Shown piece by piece: positions 9,072-17,934 of a DNA stretch of 46,739 nucleotides; the first letter of the stretch is position 1; every line of letters starts with the position of its first letter. Made by a program: the position numbers and the translations under genes. The notes below the pieces were generated by a model that saw only the letters and a list, made by a program, of their open reading frames with translations, did no database searches and was not told where the DNA came from. Source of the stretch: Candidatus Zhuqueibacterota bacterium (lineage in GTDB: Bacteria; Zhuqueibacterota; Zhuqueibacteria; Residuimicrobiales; Oceaniaggregativiventaceae); assembly GCA_014728115.1 (NCBI GenBank), contig WJME01000109.1, positions 1-46,739 of the forward strand, written 5' to 3'.

Positions 9072-10199
9072 TCAAACACCGGTTGTTTCGGCATATTTCT
9101 CAGCCAGAGCCACCCGCTTTTCAAAGGTGTCATGAACCAACCTCACATCCTCGATAAAATAAGGTAATTCTTTGAGCAATAATGCCTGCGGACCATCGAC
9201 CAAGGCATCGGCTGGTTTGGGATGAAAATCCACCAGAACCATGTTGGCACCCGCGATAATTCCCTGTGCTGTGGCATGAAAGATATCAAGAATTCCTTCC
9301 GGACTTTTTTCACGACTGCCAACAGAATGTGAGGGATCGACACAAACCGGCATACGGGTCTGGCGCTTAATAACAGGAACATGTGTAAAATCCACCATAT
9401 TACGATGGGGATCGGAAAATGACGTTTTCATACCCCGCAGACAGAATACGATATTGGCATTCCCTTCACTGGCGATATATTCTGCGGCATTGAGTGATTC
9501 ATTCAACGTAATACCAAAGCCGCGTTTCAATAAAACCGGATATTTTGTTTGGCGACCCACGATCTTGAGTAATTCAAAATTCTGAGTATTACGGGTGCCG
9601 ATCTGCAAAAAGACGCCCGTTGGATGGCCCAGGTTTTCGAGCACCTCATCGATCTCAGCCACATGACTTTCATGAGTCACTTCCATGGCAATGACTTTGA
9701 TGCCATACTTGCCGGCCAATTCAAACACATAAGAAAGACAAGACTTGCCATGTCCCTGGAAAGAATAGGGATTGGTGCGCGGTTTATAAGCACCCATTCG
9801 GGTGCACTGCAGACCTTGTTCATGCACTGCTTTTAGCATGGTCTCGACATTTGAAGGGTTATCCACAGCACACAGACCCGCGAAAATGTGAAAAGAATGC
9901 TGGTCGAACTGTAACCCCTGATATTCGAATCCAACAGTCCTTAGCTTGTCATGATGACGACCCAGGATGCGATACTCTTCTGATATTCGAATGACTCTTT
10001 CTACAGCTGGTAAGGCTTGTATGGACTCTATAGGAATGGCACGCGTCTCGCCGATGAGATAGATCTCGGTCAGACTCTGCAGGGCTCCCTCTATGCGGTG
10101 CATCTTGACCGTAATATTGGGCAAACTTTTTAAATGCTTCCAGGTTTTTTTGAATTCCGGGGATTGTTCATCTGTATTGGGATTTAATATGACAAGCAT
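9072..10199 (-). CDS. Divergent 3-deoxy-7-phosphoheptulonate (DAHP) synthase, type I-beta-like
   Basis: DAHP synthase joins phosphoenolpyruvate and erythrose-4-phosphate in the first step of the shikimate pathway. The 375-residue length with a ~95-residue N-terminal domain fits the Thermotoga/Bacillus I-beta type. Retained are the metal cysteine C110 (AGLCAVD), GAYKPRTNPYSFQG, LLKRG (K225, R226), DPSH (H291) and D335. Changed are the family's CERG to CLRG (L254), the metal-ligand Glu of VEVHPEP to Asp (D324 in VDFHPKP), and AGPCSVE to AGLCAVD. It may be a diverged synthase or a paralogue with a new role. The ATG has AGGAG about 10 bases upstream. It appears monocistronic. Confidence 0.85.
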   Translation of the reverse strand: MLVILNPNTDEQSPEFKKTWKHLKSLPNITVKMHRIEGALQSLTEIYLIGETRAIPIESIQALPAVERVIRISEEYRILGRHHDKLRTVGFEYQGLQFDQHSFHIFAGLCAVDNPSNVETMLKAVHEQGLQCTRMGAYKPRTNPYSFQGHGKSCLSYVFELAGKYGIKVIAMEVTHESHVAEIDEVLENLGHPTGVFLQIGTRNTQNFELLKIVGRQTKYPVLLKRGFGITLNESLNAAEYIASEGNANIVFCLRGMKTSFSDPHRNMVDFTHVPVIKRQTRMPVCVDPSHSVGSREKSPEGILDIFHATAQGIIAGANMVLVDFHPKPADALVDGPQALLLKELPYFIEDVRLVHDTFEKRVALAEKYAETTGV

Positions 10200-10231
10200 T
10201 TACGACTGTCTCCTATTTTATCGAGACCAGA

Positions 10232-10260
10232 AATTTAGCGTTAATTGGGTATAGATGCAA
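10232..10260 (-). promoter_or_regulatory. Candidate sigma70 promoter of the DAHP synthase gene
   Basis: On the minus strand TTGCAT (10260-10255) is followed after 17 bases by TAAATT (10237-10232). The predicted start site is about 25 bases before the ATG at 10199. The matches are moderate (4 of 6 in the -10). Confidence 0.35.
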
Positions 10261-10347
10261 GGGAAAATATACGTCAGATGTGAGATATAAGATGTAACAG
10301 GTCAAACGTCAGATAAAAAAGCTAAAGGCATGGAGCATGGGGAAAAC

Positions 10348-11697
10348 TCAGAACCGCAGAGCGAACCGTGTAGAAACGAACGGTTCCGAATGGACGGTTA
10401 TCGTGCCGCTGTGCAGACGCATGATTTGGCGGGACAAGCTGAGACCAATGCCTGTACCGGCAGGCTTTGTGGTAAAAAACGGAATGAAAATATTGTCCAA
10501 TACATGAGACTCGATACCCGGCCCATTGTCGCTTATCTGAATAACGGGACGACCGATATCGCTAAGATAGGCCTCGAATTTGATCTCTGGAGCCTCTGCT
10601 TTTTCTACCGCTTCGATTGCGTTCTTGATCAGGTTGATCAAGACCTGCTCGATCATGGTCCGATCTGCTGTCAGCTCCAAACTCTGGGGGTTGACATCTG
10701 AATAAAACGTAATCCTCTTGTCTTGCAAAGTGGGTTTAAAAAGAGGATATAGGGAATGATTTAATGCCTGTACCTGAAAAATCTGGAAATCGGGTCTGGG
10801 GATACGGGTGAGCTGGCGATAATTATCCACAAACTGCATCAATTTTTGACTGCGGTTCTCTATGGTTTGCACAGCATCCCGGATATCCTCCATTTTCTCA
10901 GCGTCCTGAACCGATGCTGAATCCCGGGTTGGCTTTTTGAGCAAATCATGAGCAGTACCGGCTAGAGAAATGATAGGTGTCACAGAATTCATAATTTCAT
11001 GGGTCAATACACGAATCAGGTTCTGCCACGCTTCCATTTCTTTTTCTTCCAGTTCGCTCTGGATATTCTGAATCGTGACCAGCCTGAAAGAATGTTCCTG
11101 TTGAATAAAATCGGTGGCAAACACCAGCAAGGTCAGCAATTGATCATCCCGTCGTAGCTTGACCAGGACTTGTTGTCCGGAATGCATTCCGTGCACAATA
11201 CCCGGAAGTTCAGACTCGACTTGCTGAAGATGATCTGTGTGGGTTAACCGCCGGACTCCCAGTAAACGCTTGGCAGCATTATTGAGCAAATCGACCTGTC
11301 CGTCCTGACGGAAAATAATCAATCCGGTACCAATATTTTGCACCACAGTCTGCAAATACCGGACCTGCTCTTCTTTTTCGGTCCGGGCGGACTGAAAGCG
11401 GTCGATGACCTTTGCAAAGGCGTGATCGAGTTCGCGAAAAGAATGTCCCAACCGTTCAGAGCGAAAGCTCTGGGAAAAATCAGAATATTCTATGGCCTGT
11501 AAAAACCGCGTCACCTTACGATTGGTCAGCTCGACATAACGAATCAAGCTGACGATCTCATAGACAAAAAGCATGGCCACCACAATGATGCTGGCATAGA
11601 GATCGGTATCTGTAATCAGATAGAGCAGCAGGTAAAAGGTGGCGCTGGCCAAAATCACTCTCAGGGCAGTGTTGACACGAAAATTTCTAAAGATCAT
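10348..11697 (-). CDS. Membrane sensor histidine kinase (NtrY/NtrB-like)
   Basis: I take the ATG at 11697, which overlaps the end of the response-regulator gene by 11 bases (ATGATCTTTAG). A longer frame upstream would run through the regulator gene. The 449-residue protein has two closely spaced membrane helices (about 11-28 and 33-51) with almost no periplasmic loop, a HAMP-like linker, a PAS domain (about 105-210) and a HisKA helix with H233 in LTHEIMNSVTP, the form usual for kinases that partner NtrC-type regulators. The ATPase boxes follow: NLIKNAIEAV, SDNGPGIE, FTTKPAGTGIGLSLS. The short membrane part suggests it senses a signal within the membrane or cytoplasm. Its partner is the preceding gene. 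Confidence 0.92.
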   Translation of the reverse strand: MIFRNFRVNTALRVILASATFYLLLYLITDTDLYASIIVVAMLFVYEIVSLIRYVELTNRKVTRFLQAIEYSDFSQSFRSERLGHSFRELDHAFAKVIDRFQSARTEKEEQVRYLQTVVQNIGTGLIIFRQDGQVDLLNNAAKRLLGVRRLTHTDHLQQVESELPGIVHGMHSGQQVLVKLRRDDQLLTLLVFATDFIQQEHSFRLVTIQNIQSELEEKEMEAWQNLIRVLTHEIMNSVTPIISLAGTAHDLLKKPTRDSASVQDAEKMEDIRDAVQTIENRSQKLMQFVDNYRQLTRIPRPDFQIFQVQALNHSLYPLFKPTLQDKRITFYSDVNPQSLELTADRTMIEQVLINLIKNAIEAVEKAEAPEIKFEAYLSDIGRPVIQISDNGPGIESHVLDNIFIPFFTTKPAGTGIGLSLSRQIMRLHSGTITVHSEPFVSTRFALRF

Positions 11698-13060
11698 ATT
11701 TTTCCATTCGCCGGTAAAGTGAGGTTCGGGTGATGCCGAGGTCCTGAGCCGCATGGCTGATATTGCCCTGATGACGCGATAAGGCCTTGCGGATGACCAT
11801 TTTCTCAATGTCCTCGAGATTAAATGTATCCAGAGACAACCCTTCATCGGTTTGCCGGGGGGTGAACATGAAATCCTGGGGTTGCAGAGCCAGAGTGTCG
11901 GTCATGATCACGGCACGTTCCAGCGCATGGCGCAATTCACGCACATTACCCGGCCAGTGATAGGCTTGCAGTCGGGTCATGGCAGCCGGACTCACCCTGA
12001 GACCCTCTTTTTTGTATCGGCGGCTATATAGACCGAGAAAATAATCGATCAGCAAAGGGATGTCCTGCACACGTTCGCGCAAAGGGGGTAAATGAATTTC
12101 CACGGTGTTGATCCGGTACAAAAAATCCTGTCGAAACTCTTTGTCTTCCACCATCTCATACACCGACATGTTGGTCGCACAGACGAGCCTTACGTCTATG
12201 GGACGCGGCTGGTTGGCACCCAAACGCATCACCTGCCGTTCTTCCAGAACGCGCAAGAGCTTGGCTTGCATGGAGAGCGGGATATTGCCGATCTCGTCGA
12301 GAAACAGGGTACCGCCGGACGCCACCTGAAAGCGACCCGGTTTATCTTTTTTGGCATCGGTAAAAGCACCACGTACGTGTCCGAACAATTCGCTTTCAAA
12401 CAGGGTTTCCGGAATAGAGCCCATGTCCACACTGATAAACACCTCGTCGCGTCGTTGGGATTGCCGGTGCAGGGCGCGGGCCACCAGTTCCTTGCCGGTG
12501 CCGTTTTCACCCAAAATCAGCACATTGGCATCGGTACAGGCAACTTTATCAATGGCGTTGAATACATGCTGCATGGCCGGACTCGTTCCGATCATCTCGT
12601 GATATTTTTGATCCATATCCGCGTTGAGTTGTTGCTGTTTTTCACGCAACGTATCAACCTGGCGTCTGGAGGTTCTGAGATTCATGGCCAGAGAGAGTGT
12701 GGCCAGCAGTTTCTCGTTTTGCCACGGTTTGACGATAAAATCCGTGGCCCCTGCTTTGATGGCGCGTACTGCCAGATCCACGTCGCCATAAGCGGTCATG
12801 AGAATCACCACCACCGAGGGATCGATATCCACAATCTGTTCCAGCCAATAAAATCCTTCCGAGCCGCTAGTGACGTCCTGGGTAAAATTCATGTCCAGCA
12901 GGATAACATCATAATTTTCATTTCTGAGCAGGTTCGGCAGGACGTCCGGTGATTTTTCCGTGTGAATGACATAGCCGTGCTGTTTGAGCAGCAAACGTGC
13001 AGCCACCAGGATATCCGGGTTATCATCCACGACCAAAAGGGTGCCGTTATGGGGACTCAT
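11687..13060 (-). CDS. Sigma54-dependent NtrC-family response regulator
   Basis: The order is receiver (1-120; VDDN, phosphoacceptor D56 in ILLDMNF, VKPW lysine), AAA+ activator domain (GENGTGKE Walker A, VRGAFTDAKKDKPG, LFLDEIGN Walker B, arginine-finger region) and a Fis-type helix-turn-helix (NISHAAQDLGITRTSLYRRM). The sigma54-contact loop reads GAFTDA, not the canonical GAFTGA. When phosphorylated it should bind an enhancer and drive sigma54 transcription. GGAGG lies 8 bases upstream of the ATG. It is divergent from the HlyD-ABC cluster, whose spacer has a sigma54 promoter and a large palindrome, so that cluster is the likely target. It is translationally coupled to its kinase. Confidence 0.95.
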   Translation of the reverse strand: MSPHNGTLLVVDDNPDILVAARLLLKQHGYVIHTEKSPDVLPNLLRNENYDVILLDMNFTQDVTSGSEGFYWLEQIVDIDPSVVVILMTAYGDVDLAVRAIKAGATDFIVKPWQNEKLLATLSLAMNLRTSRRQVDTLREKQQQLNADMDQKYHEMIGTSPAMQHVFNAIDKVACTDANVLILGENGTGKELVARALHRQSQRRDEVFISVDMGSIPETLFESELFGHVRGAFTDAKKDKPGRFQVASGGTLFLDEIGNIPLSMQAKLLRVLEERQVMRLGANQPRPIDVRLVCATNMSVYEMVEDKEFRQDFLYRINTVEIHLPPLRERVQDIPLLIDYFLGLYSRRYKKEGLRVSPAAMTRLQAYHWPGNVRELRHALERAVIMTDTLALQPQDFMFTPRQTDEGLSLDTFNLEDIEKMVIRKALSRHQGNISHAAQDLGITRTSLYRRMEKYDL

Positions 13061-13240
13061 TCTCGATACCTCCGGAAGGGTTTTGTTTCTGTCAAAGTAT
13101 CATTTTTCGCAAAAAGCGCAAGTAGAATTTTAGCAAGCCCCTTGTTTGAGGGGTACATAAACGGAGGTTACGCTTTGTCTCGTCTATGTGATTATGGTCA
13201 AATTGCAAAGTACGAATAGACAAAATTGTAGCATATTTAC

Positions 13241-13287
13241 CTGTCAGTACTTGACAAAAATGCTATATTTTTGTCAAGTACTGACAG
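13241..13287. promoter_or_regulatory. Perfect 20-bp inverted repeat, likely enhancer of the NtrC-type regulator
   Basis: The arms 13241-13260 and 13268-13287 are exact reverse complements around a 7-base centre (TGCTATA). Each arm contains a shorter imperfect dyad, TGTCAGTACTTGACA (13242-13256) and TGTCAAGTACTGACA (13272-13286). The dyad centres are 30 bp apart, close to three helical turns. The element lies about 150 bp upstream of the predicted sigma54 start site, the usual distance for a bacterial enhancer. A terminator is unlikely because no gene ends here. Confidence 0.75.
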
Positions 13288-13390
13288 ACAAAATACAACA
13301 TGTACGATATCGAACACTCGCTGTTTGATTCCGTATAGTGATCCCGGGATCTTGAACCACGAAACAATGCCAAGTCCAATAAAAACAATG

Positions 13391-13407
13391 TTGGCACGCT
13401 ATTTGCT
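13391..13407 (+). promoter_or_regulatory. Sigma54 (-24/-12) promoter of the HlyD-ABC cluster
   Basis: TTGGCACGCTATTTGCT matches the consensus TGGCACG-N4-TTGCW at every fixed position, with GG at 13393-13394 and GC at 13405-13406. The start site should fall near 13418, about 26 bases before the HlyD ATG. The adjacent NtrC-type activator gene and the upstream palindrome support it. Confidence 0.85.
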
Positions 13408-13443
13408 ATTGGATCTTTGAACATCAGACCTGACGAGGAGTGT

Positions 13444-14700
13444 ATGGATCGCATTATCAAAAAAAAGAAATGGGCCCCCAAAAAAATCGCTTTATACGGC
13501 CTCCCTTCCCTGTTTATCCTGATCATGATCTGGTCCATCGGATTCGGGGACCACAGCTCGAAACTGAACGTCCGCACCGATCGCATCACCTTGTCCACGG
13601 TACGGCAGGATGAATTCCAGGAATTCATTCCGGTCACCGGCACGGTCATCCCTATCAGAACCATCTATCTCGATGCCGTCGAAGGCGGACGGGTCGATAC
13701 ACTGTTTCTCGAAGCCGGATCTATGGTCGACCAGGGCGATAAAATATTAAAGCTGGTCAATACCAACCTGGTGCTGGATATCATGTACCGCGAAGCCGAA
13801 CTGTTCGAACAAAGCAATAACCTGCGCAATACCCGTCTGGCCATGGAACAGCACCGGCTGGATCTGCAGGCCCAGCTCATCGAACTGAATTATAATATCA
13901 AAAAGCAGGAACGGGCCTTTGAACGCGCCAAAGAGCTGCGTAACAAAGAACTCATCTCTGATAAAGAGTTCGAAGAGACCCATGATACGTTTGAATATCT
14001 TTTGAAAAAACGTGGCATCACCCTGGAAACCCACAAACAGGATTCCATCTATCGCGCCGTACAGATCATGCAACTCGAAGCCTCTTTGGATCGTATGCAG
14101 GAGAACCTGGAGATCGTCCGCCGCAATGTCGAGAACCTGACGTTACGTGCACCTGTGACCGGACAACTCACCTCCCTGAATGCTGAAATCGGTGAAAGCA
14201 AAAATCGCGGCGAACGATTGGGTCAAATCGACGTTCTCGACGGATTCAAAATCCGTGCCCAGGTGGATGAACACTATATTGCCAGAATCCAGCCCGGACA
14301 ATCCGGAGAGTTTACCTTCGATGGCCAAACCCATACCCTGATCATCCGCAAGGTCTATCCCGAGGTCATCGACGGACGCTTTGAGGTCGACATGGAATTC
14401 ACCGATCAGGAACCCCGGGGCATCCGTCGCGGCCAGACCGTGCATATCCGTCTGGCTCTCGGCGACCTCTCGGAGGCAATCCTGCTGGCCAGAGGCGGAT
14501 TTTTCAATTCCACCGGCGGCCAATGGGTATTCAAACTCGACAGTGACGGCCAAACCGCCCGGCGTACCCCGGTACGCATCGGCCGCCAAAACACCCAGGA
14601 CTATGAAATCCTCGATGGCCTGAAACCGGGAGACAGGGTGATCACCAGCTCGTATGAAAATTTTGGAGAAATGCAGGTGCTGGTATTGAAAGAGCCGTGA
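13444..14700 (+). CDS. HlyD/MacA-family periplasmic adaptor (membrane fusion protein)
   Basis: The ATG at 13444 follows GAGGAG after 3 bases and opens a basic tail (MDRIIKKKKWAPKK) and one membrane anchor. A TTG 27 bases upstream is less likely. The 418-residue protein has the adaptor layout: a lipoyl half (TGTVIPIRTIYLDAVEGGRV), a long coiled-coil hairpin (about 100-205, rich in E, Q, L), the second lipoyl half (LTLRAPVTGQLTSLNAEIGE) and beta-barrel segments ending at GLKPGDRVITSSYENF. Adaptors link an inner-membrane ABC transporter to an outer-membrane channel. It is the first gene behind the sigma54 promoter, followed by the ATPase and permeases. No TolC-type channel is in the window. Confidence 0.92.
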   Translation: MDRIIKKKKWAPKKIALYGLPSLFILIMIWSIGFGDHSSKLNVRTDRITLSTVRQDEFQEFIPVTGTVIPIRTIYLDAVEGGRVDTLFLEAGSMVDQGDKILKLVNTNLVLDIMYREAELFEQSNNLRNTRLAMEQHRLDLQAQLIELNYNIKKQERAFERAKELRNKELISDKEFEETHDTFEYLLKKRGITLETHKQDSIYRAVQIMQLEASLDRMQENLEIVRRNVENLTLRAPVTGQLTSLNAEIGESKNRGERLGQIDVLDGFKIRAQVDEHYIARIQPGQSGEFTFDGQTHTLIIRKVYPEVIDGRFEVDMEFTDQEPRGIRRGQTVHIRLALGDLSEAILLARGGFFNSTGGQWVFKLDSDGQTARRTPVRIGRQNTQDYEILDGLKPGDRVITSSYENFGEMQVLVLKEP

Positions 14701-14771
14701 GACGTTTGACGTCTGAATCTTTAATGTCATCAGAATTTAAAATCTTTTAATCTTTTGGGAGACCACACCAC

Positions 14772-15461
14772 ATGATTACCATGACCAACCTCAACAAAAT
14801 CTATCGCACTGAAGAGATCGAGACGTTGGCTTTGAATGGCATCAACTTTCAGGTCAAAGAGGGCGAATTTGTGTCCATTATGGGACCGTCAGGATGCGGT
14901 AAATCGACGTTGCTCAATGTGCTCGGACTCATCGACACAGCCAACGACGGCGAGTACCAGTTTTTAGAACAGAACGTCACGGGCCTGAACGAACGCCAGC
15001 GGGCCAATATCCGCAAAGGCAATATCGGATTCGTTTTTCAAAGTTTTAACCTCATCGATGAACTGACCGTCTTTGAGAACGTGGAATTGCCCTTGCTATA
15101 TCTCAAGGTTTCTGCCAGTGATCGCAAGAAAAAGGTCAATGACGTGTTAGAGCGTATGGAGATCATGCATCGCAAAAATCACTTTCCCCAGCAACTCTCA
15201 GGAGGCCAGCAACAGCGAGTGGCGGTAGCCCGGGCCGTGGTGGCCAGTCCCAAGGTCATCCTGGCAGACGAACCCACCGGGAACCTGGATTCCAAAAACG
15301 GTGACGAGGTGATGAACATTCTCACACAGCTCAATGAAGCCGGAGCGACGATCATCATGGTAACCCACTCGCCCACCTATGCCGAATATGGCAATCGTAC
15401 CGTACATCTGTTTGATGGCAAAATCGTGACCGAAAACTTGAACGGACAGTTTCACGTCTAG
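14772..15461 (+). CDS. ABC transporter ATP-binding protein (MacB/LolD type)
   Basis: The 229-residue ATPase has Walker A GPSGCGKST, the Q-loop VFQSFNL, signature LSGGQQQR, Walker [13 protein letters not shown] and the H-loop VTHSP. All catalytic positions are standard. The size and the closeness to LolD/MacB ATPases indicate a partner of FtsX-like permeases that use mechanotransmission rather than classical substrate translocation. It starts 71 bases after the adaptor gene, and the first permease begins 23 bases after its stop, so adaptor, ATPase and permease form one operon. Confidence 0.95.
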   Translation: MITMTNLNKIYRTEEIETLALNGINFQVKEGEFVSIMGPSGCGKSTLLNVLGLIDTANDGEYQFLEQNVTGLNERQRANIRKGNIGFVFQSFNLIDELTVFENVELPLLYLKVSASDRKKKVNDVLERMEIMHRKNHFPQQLSGGQQQRVAVARAVVASPKVILADEPTGNLDSKNGDEVMNILTQLNEAGATIIMVTHSPTYAEYGNRTVHLFDGKIVTENLNGQFHV

Positions 15462-15484
15462 AGATCCAGTCCCAGGAGATGAGC

Positions 15485-17923
15485 ATGCTGAACAATTATT
15501 TAAAAATCGCCTTGCGCAATATCCGCAAACAAAAAGGATATACATTCATCAATGTATTTGGATTTACCCTTGGACTCACCTGCACGTTGCTGATTCTCAT
15601 GTATGTGGTGCATGAATGGAGCTATGACCGGTTTCATGAAAAGGCAGACCGGATCTATAGAATAACCTTTCTTGGCAAAATCGGACAACACGAGTTCGAA
15701 TCTGCGGCCTCTGGTGTGCCTGCTGCAGACGGTTTTATGCAGGAATTTCCACAAGTCGAGACCGCCACACGTATTGACAAGATGGGTGAACAGGTCGTGC
15801 GTCTTGGAGACCGCAGTTTTAACGAACAGGACCTTTTACTTGCAGATCCCAATTTCTTTGACGTTTTCAGCTTTCGACTCTTGCAAGGCGAGCCGAACCA
15901 GGTTTTACACGAACCCCATACGGTTGTCCTGACCGAGCGCCTGGCCTTGAAATATTTCGGCGATCGTTCCCCGGTTGGTGAGATGATTACGGTTGGCAAA
16001 AACAAGACCGATTACAAGATCACCGGTGTCGTTGAAAATCCCCCGCAAAATTCACATTTTGATTTTGACGCATTGGTAAGTATGGCCGGAATGGATTGGG
16101 GCAGACGCATGAACTGGCTCAATTTTTCTCTCTATACTTATATCCTTTTAAAAGAAAATACCTCTATCGATGCACTCGAGGCCAATTTGCCGGCTCTGTA
16201 TGAAAAATACTTTACCACTCCCATCCAAAATGTTCTTCAAATGTCCTGGCAAAAATTCCTGGAGCAGGGCAATAATATGGGTATCGTATTACAACCCTTG
16301 ACCTCGATCCATTTCAACTCGCGCTTTAACGATGAACTCAAACCCATCGGCAACAAGAGTAATGTCTTTTTGTTCTCGCTCATTGCGATCTTTGTGCTTG
16401 TGATCGCCTGTATCAATTATATGAATCTTGCCACTGCCCGTTCAGCCAGCCGAGCCAAAGAAGTGGGTGTGCGAAAGGTCGTCGGGGCCAATCGTTCCGC
16501 CCTGATCAAACAATTTCTAAGTGAATCATTGCTGCTGGCTATCATATCCATGATTTTATCCATCGGCCTGGTCGAGTTGCTGTTGCCCGTGTTCAACGAG
16601 TTGTCCGGCATTCATTTTTCATCAGGTCTGTTCGCCCGGGGCTGGGTACTTGCGGGATTGACCGGTTTCACTCTATTGATCGGACTGCTTGCCGGCAGTT
16701 ATCCAGCACTAGTGCTCACGCTTTATCAGCCCATCCAGGTCTTGCGCAGCAAATCGATGAGAGGGCATGACAATCGCAAACTGCGAAGCGCGCTGGTCAT
16801 TTTTCAGTTTATTATTTCCATTACCTTGATCCTTTCGACAGCCTTTGTCTATAAACAACTGTCGTTTGTGCGCTCCAAACAACTCGGCTTTGATAAAGAA
16901 AACGTGCTGATTGTTCAACATACCGGACGGTTGGGTGCTCAGGCACAGGCCTTTAAACAGAGCGTCAGCCAGCAAACTTTTGTCCACTCAGCCTCATTGG
17001 CCGAAGCCGTTCCGGCAAGGGGTGGATACAATGGCACATTTTACAATTCCAAAGAACCGGATCGAACCGCACAAGGTTTTCAGGTGACGGAAGGTGAACA
17101 AATTTGTCGCCATTTTATGGCCGATCCTGAGTATTTGCAGACTTTGAAATTCGATCTGGTTAAAGGGCGGGATTTTTCGGCAGAACTGTCCACAGATAGT
17201 ATGGCAGTCATTTTGAATCAAGCAGCAGTCAGAGTATTGGGACTGAATCAACCCATTAACAAAATAGTCTATGCCACAGGTCAAAAGGATCAGCCTGGCT
17301 ATCGGGTTATTGGAGTGGTCAAAGATTATCATATGCAATCCCTGCATTCCAATATCGAGCCGGTTGTCATGCATTTAGGACATTCACCCCGTCTGCTTGT
17401 CGTTCGGCTTTTGCCCGGGGATCACGCTGCCGGTGTTGAACAACTCGAAAAAATCTGGCATCAGTTTGCCCTAAATACCCCTTTTACCTATTCTTTTTTG
17501 GATGAGGATTATGACGCTCTTTTTCGAGCAGAGGTTCGTTTTGGCAAACTGGTAGGCTATTTTGCCTTGTTTACTATCTTTATCGCCTGCCTGGGCGCTT
17601 TTGGATTGGCCACTTTTTCTGCTGAACAGCGTACCAAAGAGATCGGTATCCGCAAGACCCTCGGAGCGTCTATTCCAAATCTGATTTTGTTGTTGACACG
17701 GGAATTCAGCATTCTGGTCTCTCTGGCATTTGTTATTGCGGTTCCCTTGACCTATTATGCGGTGCAGAAATGGTTACAAGGGTTCGCATATCGTATCGGC
17801 ATTGACGTATGGACATTTATCATTGCCGGCATCGCAGCGATTCTCATCGCTCTGCTGACCGTCAGCTTTCAGGCGGTTCGCGCTGCAATGGCCAACCCGG
17901 TCAAAGCCTTGCGCTATGAATAG
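15485..17923 (+). CDS. FtsX-like/MacB-PCD ABC permease 1
   Basis: I prefer the ATG at 15485 because AGGAG is 6 bases upstream; an ATG at 15479 abuts the RBS. The 812-residue protein has two repeats of MacB periplasmic domain plus FtsX segments. Helix 1 is in INVFGFTLGLTCTLLIL, the periplasmic part runs to about residue 280, three helices follow (RSASRAKEVGVRKVVGANRS is the coupling loop), then a second periplasmic domain and a second FtsX unit (TKEIGIRKTLGAS) ending VKALRYE. The family drives export or removal of lipids, lipoproteins, peptides or drugs across the envelope. It is followed 11 bases later by a paralogue. Confidence 0.93.
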   Translation: MLNNYLKIALRNIRKQKGYTFINVFGFTLGLTCTLLILMYVVHEWSYDRFHEKADRIYRITFLGKIGQHEFESAASGVPAADGFMQEFPQVETATRIDKMGEQVVRLGDRSFNEQDLLLADPNFFDVFSFRLLQGEPNQVLHEPHTVVLTERLALKYFGDRSPVGEMITVGKNKTDYKITGVVENPPQNSHFDFDALVSMAGMDWGRRMNWLNFSLYTYILLKENTSIDALEANLPALYEKYFTTPIQNVLQMSWQKFLEQGNNMGIVLQPLTSIHFNSRFNDELKPIGNKSNVFLFSLIAIFVLVIACINYMNLATARSASRAKEVGVRKVVGANRSALIKQFLSESLLLAIISMILSIGLVELLLPVFNELSGIHFSSGLFARGWVLAGLTGFTLLIGLLAGSYPALVLTLYQPIQVLRSKSMRGHDNRKLRSALVIFQFIISITLILSTAFVYKQLSFVRSKQLGFDKENVLIVQHTGRLGAQAQAFKQSVSQQTFVHSASLAEAVPARGGYNGTFYNSKEPDRTAQGFQVTEGEQICRHFMADPEYLQTLKFDLVKGRDFSAELSTDSMAVILNQAAVRVLGLNQPINKIVYATGQKDQPGYRVIGVVKDYHMQSLHSNIEPVVMHLGHSPRLLVVRLLPGDHAAGVEQLEKIWHQFALNTPFTYSFLDEDYDALFRAEVRFGKLVGYFALFTIFIACLGAFGLATFSAEQRTKEIGIRKTLGASIPNLILLLTREFSILVSLAFVIAVPLTYYAVQKWLQGFAYRIGIDVWTFIIAGIAAILIALLTVSFQAVRAAMANPVKALRYE

Positions 17924-17934
17924 AGGAGGTACGT

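Noticed and set aside
13139..13154. CCCCTTGTTTGAGGGG short hairpin in the divergent spacer
   Set aside because: The stem is only 5 bp and no gene ends there, so neither a terminator nor an operator can be supported.
13241..13287. The perfect inverted repeat as a transcription terminator
   Set aside because: It is in a divergent spacer with no upstream gene end and is better explained as a regulator-binding site.
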